Source: Marinobacter sp. C7
Lineage (GTDB): Bacteria > Pseudomonadota > Gammaproteobacteria > Pseudomonadales > Oleiphilaceae
Assembly: GCF_022343555.1 (NCBI RefSeq)
Contig: NZ_JAKQZH010000004.1
Coordinates: 62,001 to 126,000, forward strand
DNA: 64,000 bases
Reading direction: 5' to 3'
Part shown: positions 11,742 to 22,190 of the stretch, piece after piece
Layout: the number at the start of each line of letters is the position of its first letter
Position numbering within the stretch: the stretch's first letter is position 1
Made by a program: the position numbers and the translations under genes
The notes under the pieces: generated by a model
What the model was told of the DNA's origin: nothing
The model's database searches: none
What the model saw: only the letters and a program-made list of their open reading frames with translations

Positions 11742-12303
11742 TACTTATCCTCCCCTTCGGGCTCGGGGGTTTTCTGTTTCACAGACAGGTTGAACTGGCT
11801 GTATCCGGCGCGGCGCTGGTCGGCGGCTGCGACATTGGAGAGGTTGGGATCGGCGAACCAGTCAGACTTCTCGAAGTCACGCATCAGGGTGGAAATGCGG
11901 CTGTTGGACTCGGCCATCCCCACGATCTGGATATTGTCCCCGGTTTTCTTCAGGTCGGTGTAGAACAGGCCGTCCGGCAGGGTTTTTACCAGCTCATCGA
12001 ATACGCGGACAATCACCGGACGCTTGCCCTGCAGGTCCTGGATGACCTGCATCCGCGCCAGCAACTCGTCACGCTTGCGCTTCAGGTTCTCGATCTCCTT
12101 GATCTGGGCATCGAGCTTTTTCGAGGCTGTCTCTATGTATGCGTTGCGGGACTGCTGGTAGGCAATCCGGTTGTCCATATCGGTTTTCCAGAGAAACACA
12201 CTACCTGCGCCAATAATGGCAGCCAACAGGATCATGGCCACAAACTGCTTTTGCTTCTCGGCGCGCAGTTCTTCCCGCCAGGGTCTGAGGTTAATCTTTG
12301 CCA

Positions 12304-12304
<1 letters not shown>
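11741..12304 (-). CDS. pilN: Type IV pilus inner-membrane protein PilN
   Basis: The start is set at MAKINLRPWREE, because the INLRPWR motif near the N-terminus is the part of PilN that docks into PilM. This ATG shares its first base with the pilM stop (TGATG), typical of coupled genes; an upstream in-frame GTG-type start would intrude into pilM. The 187-residue protein has one membrane helix at about 23-42 (FVAMILLAAIIGAGSVFLW). A coiled coil (LDAQIKEIENLKRKRDELLA) and a periplasmic domain complete it. It pairs with PilO. Confidence 0.94.
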
Positions 12305-13563
<1,259 letters not shown>

Positions 13564-16089
13564 ATGTCCCATTTGTTGCGTACATCTCGTCTTTTTGCCT
13601 GGTTGTTTCTAACTGGCCTGAGTGTCGCCGTTATTACAGCATCAGGCTTCTACCTTTACCTTCGCCCCGGGCTGCCACCGGTCGAGCAGCTGCTGGACAT
13701 CCAGCTTCAGACACCACTGAGGGTCTACAGCAAGGACAACAGATTAATAGCAGAATTCGGTGAAAAGAGAAGGGCACCAATCACAATCGAACAGATCCCT
13801 ACAATTCAGTTACAAGCCTTCATGGCGGCTGAAGATGCCCGCTTCTACGAGCATTTCGGGGTCGACATCAAAGGCCTCATGCGGGCTGCAGTGCAATTGG
13901 TTTCCACCGGCGAAATCCAGTCCGGCGGCAGCACCATAACGATGCAGGTTGCAAAAAATTACTTTTTGTCACGGGACCGCACCTTTATACGAAAGTTCAA
14001 CGAGATACTTCTGGCTCTTCAGATCGAACGTGAGCTCGACAAGAATCGTATATTCGAGCTGTACCTGAACAAGATCTATCTGGGCAATCGGGCCTACGGT
14101 ATAGCCGCTGCCGCACAGGTTTACTATGACAAGCCGGTGAATGAGCTGACACTGGCGCAAATGGCCATGCTGGCAGGCTTACCCAAAGCCCCATCCGCGT
14201 ATAACCCGCTTGCCAACGCGGAACGGGCCCTGATCCGCCGGAACTGGATCCTCGGACGCATGCAGGAGCTGGGCTACATCACCGCCGACGCTTACGATCT
14301 GGCAGTGAATGCCCCGCTGACCGCCAGCTACAATGCTACAGAAGCAGAAGTCGACGCGGATTATGTCGCGGAAATGGCGCGGGCCGAGATGGTGCGCCGG
14401 TTCGGGGAGGACGCCTATACCGACGGTTACTCGGTCACCCTGACCGTAGAAAGCGATAAACAGCAGGCGGCAACCGATGCCCTGCGCGCCGGCCTGGAGG
14501 CTTATGACAAGCGCCACGGCTTCCGCGGCCCCATCGGCCAGCTGGACCCGTCGGAGCTTGAAGACCAGAAACTTTCCGACCTGGCCAGGAACTATCCCCG
14601 CGTCGAGTCCCTTCTGCCCGCGATCGTCACCTCCGTCAACGACGACGGTCAGCAGGTCCTCGTCCACGCCAGAGGTATCGGCGAAGCCATCATGCCCTTT
14701 GAAACCATGACCTGGGCCAAACGCTACAAAACCGAGGACCTGACCGGGCCCGCGCCGAAAAAACCGTCGGATGTGCTTGCTGTCGGTGACGTGGTCTACG
14801 CCAAACCGCAAGCCGCAGCCGCGATCAATCCGGAAAGCGGCGAGGACGACGAGCCCCGGAATACGCCGGTCAAAGTCGCCCTGAGCCAGGTACCCAAAGT
14901 GGAAGGCGCGTTGATCTCCCTGGAGGCCGACACCGGCGCCATCGACGCCCTCGCCGGCGGCTACAGCTTCAACCAGAGCAAATACAACCGGGCCACTCAG
15001 GCTGGTCGTCAACCCGGCTCAACCTTCAAGCCATTCCTGTATCTGACCGCACTTGAGAACGGGATGACCCCCGCGACCATCTATAACGACGCCCCCATTG
15101 TCTTCGAGGACTCGGAACTCGAAACCGCCTGGCGCCCGGAGAACTCTTCCGGCCGGTTCGGTGGCCCGACGCGGCTGCGTGAGGCCCTTTACCGCTCCAA
15201 GAACCTCGTTTCGGTTCGTCTGCTGCGCGATGTCGGCATCCGGACCACGCTCGACAACCTGAAGCAACTCCGCATTCCTATCGACAACATGCCGGACAAC
15301 CTGTCCCTGGCTCTCGGCAGCGGCCTGATCACCCCTATGCAACTGGCCCGCGCCCAGGCCGTCATCGCCAACGGTGGCTTTGATGTAGAGCCCTACCTCA
15401 TCGAGGAAATTCGCGACATGAACGGTGAGGTCATCTACGAGGCTCCGGAGACCATCCTTTGCGACAACAATTGCGACGAACTGATTGCAGAGGAAGAGCT
15501 CAGCGAAGAAGCCGAAATCGACAGCGGCACCAACCCGCAGGATCTGACCAGCGAGGGCCTGACTGACACCCGCGATGAGACGTCGGTACGCATCATGAAA
15601 CGGCTTGCCGACGAGCGCTCGGTCTATATTCTGCATTCGATGATGCAGGACGTGATCCGTCGGGGCACCGGCCGCCGCGCCCAGGCACTGGGCCGAAGTG
15701 ATATTGCAGGAAAAACCGGCACCACCAACGAGCAGCGGGACACATGGTTTGCCGGCTTCAACCACAAGATCGCGACGACCGTGTGGGTCGGCTTCGATCA
15801 GCCGGCGCCACTGGGCCGCGGAGAGTATGGCGCCAGCACCGCCCTGCCGGTCTGGATCGATTACATGCAAGTTGCGCTCAAGGATGCACCGCCAGCCGTC
15901 ATGCCCCGCCCGAACGGCATCGTGAACGTCCGCATCAACCCGGAAACCGGTGAGCGGGCGAGACCCGGTGAAGAAGGAATATTCGAGCTGTTCAAGGAGG
16001 AAGAAGCTCCACCCTTGATGACAGCTGAAGACGATAATGGAGGCAGTGGTGACGGCGGAGGCAACGACCTCTCGCGCCAACTCTTCTGA
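13564..16089 (+). CDS. ponA: Penicillin-binding protein 1A (class A, bifunctional)
   Basis: An 841-residue inner-membrane enzyme with one N-terminal membrane anchor (residues ~9-31). The glycosyltransferase domain has its catalytic Glu in AAEDARFYEHFGVD (~89-102) and GGSTITMQVAKN. The transpeptidase domain has its active Ser in QPGSTFKPF (~482-490), SKN in YRSKNLVS, and KTG in AGKTGTTNEQRDTW (~715). It polymerises and cross-links peptidoglycan. An OB-like insert typical of PBP1A (SVNDDGQQVLVHA) lies between the domains, and the C-terminus is acidic and glycine-rich (EDDNGGSGDGGGN). The ribosome site is weak. Synonym mrcA. Confidence 0.96.
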   Translation: MSHLLRTSRLFAWLFLTGLSVAVITASGFYLYLRPGLPPVEQLLDIQLQTPLRVYSKDNRLIAEFGEKRRAPITIEQIPTIQLQAFMAAEDARFYEHFGVDIKGLMRAAVQLVSTGEIQSGGSTITMQVAKNYFLSRDRTFIRKFNEILLALQIERELDKNRIFELYLNKIYLGNRAYGIAAAAQVYYDKPVNELTLAQMAMLAGLPKAPSAYNPLANAERALIRRNWILGRMQELGYITADAYDLAVNAPLTASYNATEAEVDADYVAEMARAEMVRRFGEDAYTDGYSVTLTVESDKQQAATDALRAGLEAYDKRHGFRGPIGQLDPSELEDQKLSDLARNYPRVESLLPAIVTSVNDDGQQVLVHARGIGEAIMPFETMTWAKRYKTEDLTGPAPKKPSDVLAVGDVVYAKPQAAAAINPESGEDDEPRNTPVKVALSQVPKVEGALISLEADTGAIDALAGGYSFNQSKYNRATQAGRQPGSTFKPFLYLTALENGMTPATIYNDAPIVFEDSELETAWRPENSSGRFGGPTRLREALYRSKNLVSVRLLRDVGIRTTLDNLKQLRIPIDNMPDNLSLALGSGLITPMQLARAQAVIANGGFDVEPYLIEEIRDMNGEVIYEAPETILCDNNCDELIAEEELSEEAEIDSGTNPQDLTSEGLTDTRDETSVRIMKRLADERSVYILHSMMQDVIRRGTGRRAQALGRSDIAGKTGTTNEQRDTWFAGFNHKIATTVWVGFDQPAPLGRGEYGASTALPVWIDYMQVALKDAPPAVMPRPNGIVNVRINPETGERARPGEEGIFELFKEEEAPPLMTAEDDNGGSGDGGGNDLSRQLF

Positions 16090-16132
16090 CAGCAAAGGGA
16101 GGCACCGGAAAACGCCCCTCCCCTTCACGCAC

Positions 16133-16165
16133 AAAAAAACCGGCGGGATCACCGCCGGTTTTTTT
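16133..16165. terminator. Bidirectional terminator between ponA and maeB
   Basis: CCGGCGG and CCGCCGG flank a 5-base loop, with an A-run on the left and a T-run on the right. It lies between two convergent stop codons and can serve both strands. Confidence 0.92.
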
Positions 16166-16180
16166 ATACGCCGAGGACAA

Positions 16181-17446
16181 TCAGATAATATCGTCCATGG
16201 ACTTGAGCGGATAGTGAGCCGGGTACGGGTTCCGGGCAACACCGGAATCCACTGCTGCACGAGCCACCGCAGCCGGAACCACTTCCAGCAAACGAACATC
16301 CATCGGCTTCGGAATGATGTATTCCTTGCCAAACTCGAACTTGTCTACGCCATAGGCTTCGCAGATCTCCTGCGGCACCGGCTCCTTAGCCAGTTCACGG
16401 ATGGCGTTGACAGCCGCTACCTTCATCTCCTCGTTGATGGCAGTGGCACGAACGTCCAGTGCGCCCCGGAAGATGAACGGGAAGCCCAGCACGTTGTTCA
16501 CCTGGTTCGGATAGTCGGAGCGGCCGGTCGCCATGATCAGGTCATCACGGGTAGCCAGCGCCACTTCCGGGCTGATTTCCGGATCCGGGTTGGAGCACGC
16601 AAACACGATGGGGTTCGGAGCCATTTTCTCGAGCTGGTCTGCCGACAGCAGATCCGGGCCTGACAGACCCAGGAACACGTCCGCGCCATCAATGGCATCG
16701 TCGAGAGTACGCTTGTCGGTCTCGTTGGCGAACATCGCCTTGTACTGGTTCAGATCGTCACGACCAGAGTGGATCACACCCTTTCGATCGAGCATGAAGA
16801 TGTTTTCAGAGCGAATACCGCAGCTGATCAACAGCTTCATGCAGGCAATGGCGGCCGCACCGGCACCCAGGCACACCACCTTGGCCTCCTCAATCTTCTT
16901 GCCCTGCAGCTCAAGGGCATTGATCATGCCGGCTGCAGTCACGATTGCCGTACCGTGCTGGTCATCGTGGAAGATAGGCACGTTACATTTCTCGATCAGC
17001 GCACGCTCGACTTCGAAGCATTCCGGTGCCTTGATGTCTTCGAGGTTGATACCGCCAAAGGTATCGGCGATACGCTCGACCGTCTCAATAAACGCCTGCG
17101 GGCTTTCGGAATTGACCTCGATGTCGAACACATCAATTCCGGCAAAGCGCTTGAACAGTACGCCCTTGCCTTCCATTACCGGCTTGCTTGCCAGCGGACC
17201 CAGGTTACCCAGACCAAGAATCGCGGAACCATCAGAGATTACAGCCACCAGGTTGCCCTTGGCGGTGTATTTGTATGCATTCTCCGGGTCCTTTGCGATC
17301 TCGCGGACCGGTTCGGCAACCCCGGGGCTATACGCCAGCGAAAGGTCGCGGGAGGTCTGGGTCGGCTTGGTGATTTCAACACTCAGCTTACCAGGCCGCG
17401 GCTTGGCGTGATATTCAAGGGCTGCTTCTTTCAGATCTTGAGACAT
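16181..17446 (-). CDS. maeB: NAD(P)-dependent malic enzyme, short form
   Basis: It oxidatively decarboxylates malate to pyruvate, linking the TCA cycle to gluconeogenic precursors and NADPH. The start is placed at MSQDLKEAALEYHAKPRPGK, matching family N-termini; a longer upstream reading frame is probably untranslated. The 421-residue product has the malic domain (SLAYSPGVAEPVREIA), the catalytic Lys region (KGVLFKRFAGIDVFDIEV), metal-binding IFHDDQHGTAIVTAAG and a Rossmann motif VCLGAGAAAIAC. It lacks the C-terminal phosphotransacetylase-like domain of E. coli MaeB (about 760 residues), as is usual in Pseudomonas. Confidence 0.93.
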   Translation of the reverse strand: MSQDLKEAALEYHAKPRPGKLSVEITKPTQTSRDLSLAYSPGVAEPVREIAKDPENAYKYTAKGNLVAVISDGSAILGLGNLGPLASKPVMEGKGVLFKRFAGIDVFDIEVNSESPQAFIETVERIADTFGGINLEDIKAPECFEVERALIEKCNVPIFHDDQHGTAIVTAAGMINALELQGKKIEEAKVVCLGAGAAAIACMKLLISCGIRSENIFMLDRKGVIHSGRDDLNQYKAMFANETDKRTLDDAIDGADVFLGLSGPDLLSADQLEKMAPNPIVFACSNPDPEISPEVALATRDDLIMATGRSDYPNQVNNVLGFPFIFRGALDVRATAINEEMKVAAVNAIRELAKEPVPQEICEAYGVDKFEFGKEYIIPKPMDVRLLEVVPAAVARAAVDSGVARNPYPAHYPLKSMDDII

Positions 17447-17512
17447 TGCCACTGTTCCGTTTGTCACGTTTAAAGGTAATAATCCACCGGGTCTGCCCCA
17501 GCGGAGCGCGCC

Positions 17513-17541
17513 ATTATGGCCCGCCCGTCCCGAAACGACAA
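17513..17541 (-). promoter_or_regulatory. Sigma70 promoter of maeB
   Basis: On the minus strand TTGTCG (17536-17541) and CATAAT (17513-17518) are separated by 17 bases, giving a leader of about 60 bases to the chosen ATG. This supports the shorter maeB start. Confidence 0.55.
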
Positions 17542-17621
17542 GTGGCAACAGCGCATTTTGTGATCAGTCAATAGGGCTAATTGCGTATATCGCTGAACGC
17601 GACATGTGTTAAATCGGCCAC

Positions 17622-17648
17622 AAAAAAAGCGCCCGTAGGCGCTTTTTT
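17622..17648. terminator. Terminator after rpmE
   Basis: GCGCC and GGCGC form a short stem with A-run and T-run flanks, 18 bases past the rpmE stop. It works on the minus strand for rpmE and could also stop plus-strand transcription. Confidence 0.85.
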
Positions 17649-17665
17649 GCGTGCAGAGGTCGATA

Positions 17666-17887
17666 TCAGGCTTTCTTGCCGCCGATACGGCCACCGAAAC
17701 GCTTGTTGAAGCGATCGATACGACCACCGGTGTCCATAACCTTCTGCTTACCGGTGTAGAACGGGTGGCACTGTGAACATACGTCCAGCTGCAGATCCTG
17801 GGCCACGGTGGAGCGGGTCTTGATCACGTTACCGCAGGAACAGGTGGCGGTGATCTCTTCGTACTTCGGGTGAATACCTTCTTTCAT
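17666..17887 (-). CDS. rpmE: 50S ribosomal protein L31, zinc-binding type
   Basis: A 73-residue protein that starts [20 protein letters not shown] and has the paired cysteines of the zinc-containing L31 form (Cys16, Cys18, Cys37, Cys40). It sits at the subunit interface of the ribosome. The C-terminal stretch [18 protein letters not shown] is basic as expected. Zinc-replete cells use this form; a zinc-free paralogue, if present, is outside the window. It is a single-gene unit, divergent from priA. Confidence 0.97.
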   Translation of the reverse strand: MKEGIHPKYEEITATCSCGNVIKTRSTVAQDLQLDVCSQCHPFYTGKQKVMDTGGRIDRFNKRFGGRIGGKKA

Positions 17888-18012
17888 GGCGAACCTCTTT
17901 CGGTCATGCCGCTACCCGGTCACGGGGAATGCATCCCTGGCGCCTGGCACCGCATGTTTGAATCAAAGTGAAAGGCGAGGCACAATCATGCCCAGCCGAA
18001 AACAGACCGCGA

Positions 18013-18041
18013 ATCATACTTGCAATCCCTGTGACAGGCAA
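18013..18041 (-). promoter_or_regulatory. Sigma70 promoter of rpmE
   Basis: On the minus strand TTGCCT (18036-18041) and TATGAT (18013-18018) are 17 bases apart. Transcription would start near 18006, leaving a leader of about 118 bases. No established L31 leader motif was recognised in it. Confidence 0.6.
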
Positions 18042-18144
18042 GCCTTACGGGCGCCCCACCCTTTCCATACAGTCGCGACCCGGCCACATTGCCGGGTCCG
18101 GCCCCTAAGTGAAAATCACAACGCCACCACAAATGGAGTCCCGA

Positions 18145-20313
18145 GTGCCCAGAACCGCACGAATCGCTCTGAACCGGCCATTACGGAGACTCTTTGACTA
18201 CCTTGTGCCTGAAGGCATGCAGGTTACCCGCGGACAAAGGGTCCAGATACCTTTCGGGCGCCAACAGCTGACAGGATTGGTGGTGGAAACGGATGTCGAG
18301 CCACCCAGCGGGATCAGCCTGAAAACCATCAGTCATGCTCTTGAAGACTGGCCGGCACTGCCAGCGGAAACCTTCGAACTTCTGAGCTGGGCCAGCACCT
18401 ACTATCAGCACCCGCTCGGAGAATGCCTGTTCACTGCGCTACCGCCCGCCCTTCGGCGGGGCCGTCCCGCCCGGGAAAAAGAGGACGATAGCTGGACAGC
18501 AACAAGCTCGGGTAGCGAATTACCGGCCAACGCCCATCGCCAGAAAGCCCTGCTCCAGTGGCTTTGCCAACAACCGGCGCCCGCCAGTGCCAGCAGCATT
18601 ATCAAGGCCGGATTTACCCGCGCCCAGATCAATGGCCTGGCGGAAAAGCGGCTGATTGAGAGAACAGAGCAAGACGATAACCCGGTAACCGCCCCCCAAG
18701 CCCAAGGCCTTCGACCGTCCCTGACACCGGCGCAAGAGTGTGCCGCAAGCGAGCTTCCCACCGGCCCGAAAGGTTTCGATGCCACCCTGCTGTATGGGAT
18801 CACCGGCAGTGGAAAAACTGAAATCTATCTGCACTATCTCAAGGAATGCCTGACCGACAAGGGCCAGGCACTGGTTCTGGTACCAGAAATCAACCTGACA
18901 CCTCAAACCGTTGCCCGTTTCCGGCATTACTTTGGCGAACGTATCGTAGTCTGGCATTCGGCACTGAATGACAGCGACCGACTCAACACCTGGCTCAAAG
19001 TACGACGCGGCCAACCAGTCATCCTGATCGGCACCCGCTCTGCGGTCCTCCTGCCTTTCACCAGCCTCGAAACACTCATCGTCGATGAGGAACATGACAG
19101 CTCCTACAAGCAGGGTGAAGGTTTCCGTTATTCCGGCCGGGACCTGGCGGTTTACCGGGCCCACCTGAACCAATGTCCGATCATACTGGGCTCCGCCACC
19201 CCATCCCTGGAGTCCTACCACAATGCCCGCCAGGGCAAGTACCGACTGGTGCGACTGGAAGAGCGGGCGAAGAAAGCGGTACCGCCTACCCTGAGCCTGC
19301 TCGATATCCGCAGCCGTCCGCTGGAAGGGGGCCTTTCCCGCCCTGCGTTGAATGCCATCCGGGAAACACTCGGCAGGGGTGAACAGGCACTGGTGTTCGT
19401 TAACCGCCGCGGTTACGCCCCGGTCATGATGTGCTTTGACTGCGGCCACATGGTCGAATGTCCCCGCTGCGATACCCGGCTGACGTATCATCGCCGGGAT
19501 CGCGCCATGCGCTGCCACCACTGCGACTACCAGGCGGCAGCGACCAGCCACTGCCCGAAGTGCCAGAGCGAGGCCTTCAAACCGGTTGGCCAGGGCACCG
19601 AACGAACCGAGGACACGCTATCCGAAGCTTTCCCGTCGGTACCGGTGGTGCGGGTCGACCGGGACAGCACCCAAAGAAAAGGCAGCATCCAGGCCATTCT
19701 CGACAAGGTCAACAGCGGCGCTCCCTGCGTATTGGTGGGAACCCAGATGCTCGCCAAGGGCCACGACTTCCCGAATGTGACTCTCGTAGTGGTTGTGAAT
19801 GCTGACGGTGGGCTGTTCAGCGTGGATTTCCGCGCGCCCGAGCAACTTATCCAGACCCTGCTCCAGGTCAGCGGGCGAGCCGGCCGCGGCAACAAGGCGG
19901 GCAAAGTGCTGATCCAGACCTGCCACAGCGACCATCCATTGCTGAAATCCCTGTGCAGCGAGGATTACCTGAGCATCGCCGACCAGCTGATGTCAGAGCG
20001 GGAACAGGGCCAGTTCCCGCCGTTCCGGCACATGGCCATCTTCCGGGCCGAAGCTGACACCATGCAGAACAGCCTGGAACTGCTGGATGCCATCAAACCC
20101 TCGGCAACTGGCCCCGGCATCGAAACCTGGGGCCCTCTGCCCGCCCTGATTGCCCGGCGCGCCGATCGCCACCGCGCCCAGTTGGTGCTGCTCAGCAGTC
20201 ATCGAGGCCGGCTCAATGCGGTTCTTTCCGGCATTTGCCAACACCTGGACCAGCAAAGGCTGCCCCCCAAGGTGAAATGGATGGTGGATGTCGATCCGCT
20301 GGAGATTGGGTAG
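18145..20313 (+). CDS. priA: Primosomal protein N' (replication restart helicase PriA)
   Basis: PriA recognises stalled forks and reloads the replicative helicase. A GTG start at 18145 is preferred because GGAG lies just upstream and the protein then begins PRTARIALNRPLRRLFDYLV like other PriA proteins. In-frame ATGs at 18109 and 18133 would add up to 12 residues. The product has the N-terminal DNA-binding domain, a Walker A YGITGSGKTEIYL and DEEH box IVDEEHDSSYKQ. Zinc-binding cysteines follow in CFDCGHMVECPRC and CHHCDYQAAATSHCPKC, and helicase motifs V-VI (QMLAKGHDFPNVTLV, QVSGRAGR) complete the enzyme. About 722 residues. Confidence 0.95.
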   Translation: MPRTARIALNRPLRRLFDYLVPEGMQVTRGQRVQIPFGRQQLTGLVVETDVEPPSGISLKTISHALEDWPALPAETFELLSWASTYYQHPLGECLFTALPPALRRGRPAREKEDDSWTATSSGSELPANAHRQKALLQWLCQQPAPASASSIIKAGFTRAQINGLAEKRLIERTEQDDNPVTAPQAQGLRPSLTPAQECAASELPTGPKGFDATLLYGITGSGKTEIYLHYLKECLTDKGQALVLVPEINLTPQTVARFRHYFGERIVVWHSALNDSDRLNTWLKVRRGQPVILIGTRSAVLLPFTSLETLIVDEEHDSSYKQGEGFRYSGRDLAVYRAHLNQCPIILGSATPSLESYHNARQGKYRLVRLEERAKKAVPPTLSLLDIRSRPLEGGLSRPALNAIRETLGRGEQALVFVNRRGYAPVMMCFDCGHMVECPRCDTRLTYHRRDRAMRCHHCDYQAAATSHCPKCQSEAFKPVGQGTERTEDTLSEAFPSVPVVRVDRDSTQRKGSIQAILDKVNSGAPCVLVGTQMLAKGHDFPNVTLVVVVNADGGLFSVDFRAPEQLIQTLLQVSGRAGRGNKAGKVLIQTCHSDHPLLKSLCSEDYLSIADQLMSEREQGQFPPFRHMAIFRAEADTMQNSLELLDAIKPSATGPGIETWGPLPALIARRADRHRAQLVLLSSHRGRLNAVLSGICQHLDQQRLPPKVKWMVDVDPLEIG

Positions 20314-20373
20314 GCCAACGTCACACATCACTGAAATTTAACGATCTTTTGCAAACCTGACGGCAAATGGAAT

Positions 20374-20400
20374 TTGGCCAACGCACCCCTGTGCTAATAT
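20374..20400 (+). promoter_or_regulatory. Extended -10 promoter of the lipoprotein gene
   Basis: TGCTAATAT (20392-20400) is an extended -10 element; TTGGCC at 20374-20379 is a poor -35 at a 15-base spacing. The next 110 bases up to the start are A+T-rich and show no other structure. Confidence 0.45.
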
Positions 20401-20511
20401 CCCGGCGTTCTATTAAAAGAATTTTAATTGCAAAAATCATATACGCGATATTCCGGCAGGGAATTCGCTGTATGGACAGCCTAAAACCAAATGGAACCTA
20501 TGGAGATTGGT

Positions 20512-22059
20512 ATGTCAGGGAAATTCCTTGCGCGTGCGTCAGCACTGTCTTTCGCTATCATGCTTACGGCTTGCGGAGGTGACGAAGCCTCCACCCCTAT
20601 CGTCAATGTAAACACTGACACCCCGCAGACCTCGACAGATACAACCGACAACAGCACTGGCGATTCCGGGGCGCCCAGCGGTGAAACGACTCGATCCCTT
20701 GCCCTTGGATCAAGCTCAGGCAGCTCCTTCATTGAAGGGGAAATTTCTGCATCCACCACCTCATTGGGGTCAGGCGGTGACGCTTACCTTGAAGTCACGG
20801 TAGTTAATGCGTCCGATGGCAACAGCCCTGTGACCGGCGAAAGCATGGACGTGAGCTTTAGCTCCGGCTGCCTGGACACACAAAAAGCATCACTCTCTGC
20901 GAACCCCGTAACGATCAGCTCAGGCATAGCCAGAACCACATACACTGCCAAGGGGTGTACTCAGGACGTGGTTACCGCAACGGTCAACGGGGCTGCGGCT
21001 GAAGCCAGTGTTCTTCTGAATATTGCAGCGGCAGAAGCCGTCGACCTGATAGCGTCCGCGCCAACGCCGAACTCCATTGCGCCGAAGGGGCGGGCAACTG
21101 AGAGCAGAAAGAGCCTGTCCAAGGTGACGTTCACCCTTGAAGACGCGGATGAGAATGGCGTACCCGGAAGCCAGGTCACTTTCACACTATTCCCTTCCAC
21201 AACCAATGTCTCTCTGATTGAAACCAGCGCAACCACAAACGATGCCGGGCAGGTCGTGGCGACTGTCGAGGCCGGAACAACCAACGAAATTGTCAGAGTG
21301 GTGGCGAGCACCACAAGCGCATCGGGAGCGGCGATCTCCACCACCTCGGCACCGATTGCAGTCAACTCTTATATCCCTACCGATGCCAATTTTTCCATGA
21401 GCTTCAGCAGGCATATCCTCAACGCCATGGGCATCGACGGTGTGGAAACCGAAGTCATGATCTCTGCAGCAGACCGCTATGGAGATGCCATTCGCGGCAA
21501 CACCATCGTCAACTTCACGACTTCCAACGGTTCGATCACTCCGGACTGCGTGCTTGATGATACGGGAAAATGCACTGTCATCTGGTCCAGCCTGGCAACC
21601 AGGGAAGCAAGGCCGAAAATCTATGCCTACACACAAGGCGAGCGCCTGGTGTCCGGAACGGACTGTTATCTCCCGACGAGCAACTGCACCTACGAGCCCG
21701 CGACGATCGACGAATTGGGGGCGATCGTTCAGTCGAGTTCGGATGGAGTCGAAGCGCTTTTGACCAACCCCGCAGGTAACGAATACTGTGTTTCTACCTT
21801 CGTCTTCGTCGGCGGCGGAGTTTCAGTCGCCCCGCCAGCAGGAACAACCATCGAGTTCACCGCGACTGCAGGCTCCATCCTGAACGAGACCCAGGCATCC
21901 AAGACAATCAATGACGATCCAGACCTGGTGCCAGAGCCGCAGTACACGACCTGCGTGAATGCTGCGGCCGACGCGACTTATACTGAGCCACCCCGTCTTA
22001 ATGTTGTCATCACTCCACCCGATGGCGACCCAGTGGAAGAGTTCATTTCATTGCTTTGA
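20512..22059 (+). CDS. Surface or periplasmic lipoprotein with bacterial Ig-like repeats
   Basis: The start is set at MSGKFLARAS because GGAG lies just upstream; a longer in-frame start at 20491 has no such site. The signal peptide ends in the lipobox LTAC, so the mature 515-residue precursor is lipid-anchored. A Thr/Ser/Asp-rich linker follows. Then come at least two Big_1/invasin-type Ig-like modules (ENGVPGSQVTFTLFPSTT with TTNDAGQVVATVEAGTT; DRYGDAIRGNTIVNFTTSNG with DDTGKCTVIWSS). Cysteines are paired along the chain. Such domains form rod-like stalks in adhesins. Composition is less GC-rich than in flanking housekeeping genes. The ligand is unknown. Confidence 0.8.
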   Translation: MSGKFLARASALSFAIMLTACGGDEASTPIVNVNTDTPQTSTDTTDNSTGDSGAPSGETTRSLALGSSSGSSFIEGEISASTTSLGSGGDAYLEVTVVNASDGNSPVTGESMDVSFSSGCLDTQKASLSANPVTISSGIARTTYTAKGCTQDVVTATVNGAAAEASVLLNIAAAEAVDLIASAPTPNSIAPKGRATESRKSLSKVTFTLEDADENGVPGSQVTFTLFPSTTNVSLIETSATTNDAGQVVATVEAGTTNEIVRVVASTTSASGAAISTTSAPIAVNSYIPTDANFSMSFSRHILNAMGIDGVETEVMISAADRYGDAIRGNTIVNFTTSNGSITPDCVLDDTGKCTVIWSSLATREARPKIYAYTQGERLVSGTDCYLPTSNCTYEPATIDELGAIVQSSSDGVEALLTNPAGNEYCVSTFVFVGGGVSVAPPAGTTIEFTATAGSILNETQASKTINDDPDLVPEPQYTTCVNAAADATYTEPPRLNVVITPPDGDPVEEFISLL

Positions 22060-22067
22060 ACCTGAAC

Positions 22068-22092
22068 GCCCGGCCTCTGTGCCGGGCTTTTT
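22068..22092 (+). terminator. Terminator of the lipoprotein gene
   Basis: GCCCGGC and GCCGGGC flank a 6-base loop and are followed by TTTTT, nine bases past the stop codon. Confidence 0.92.
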
Positions 22093-22119
22093 GCTTACAT
22101 CCAAACTTTCCGCGATAAT
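22091..22119 (+). promoter_or_regulatory. Sigma70 promoter of argS
   Basis: TTGCTT (22091-22096) and GATAAT (22114-22119) are spaced by 17 bases. The -35 begins inside the T-run of the preceding terminator, so the terminator and promoter overlap. Confidence 0.6.
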
Positions 22120-22190
22120 ACCCGCCTTCTATTTCCATCGGGCTCCCTGCCCTGACACCCATTCTCCTGAAAACCGAGTCATCTGACAGC

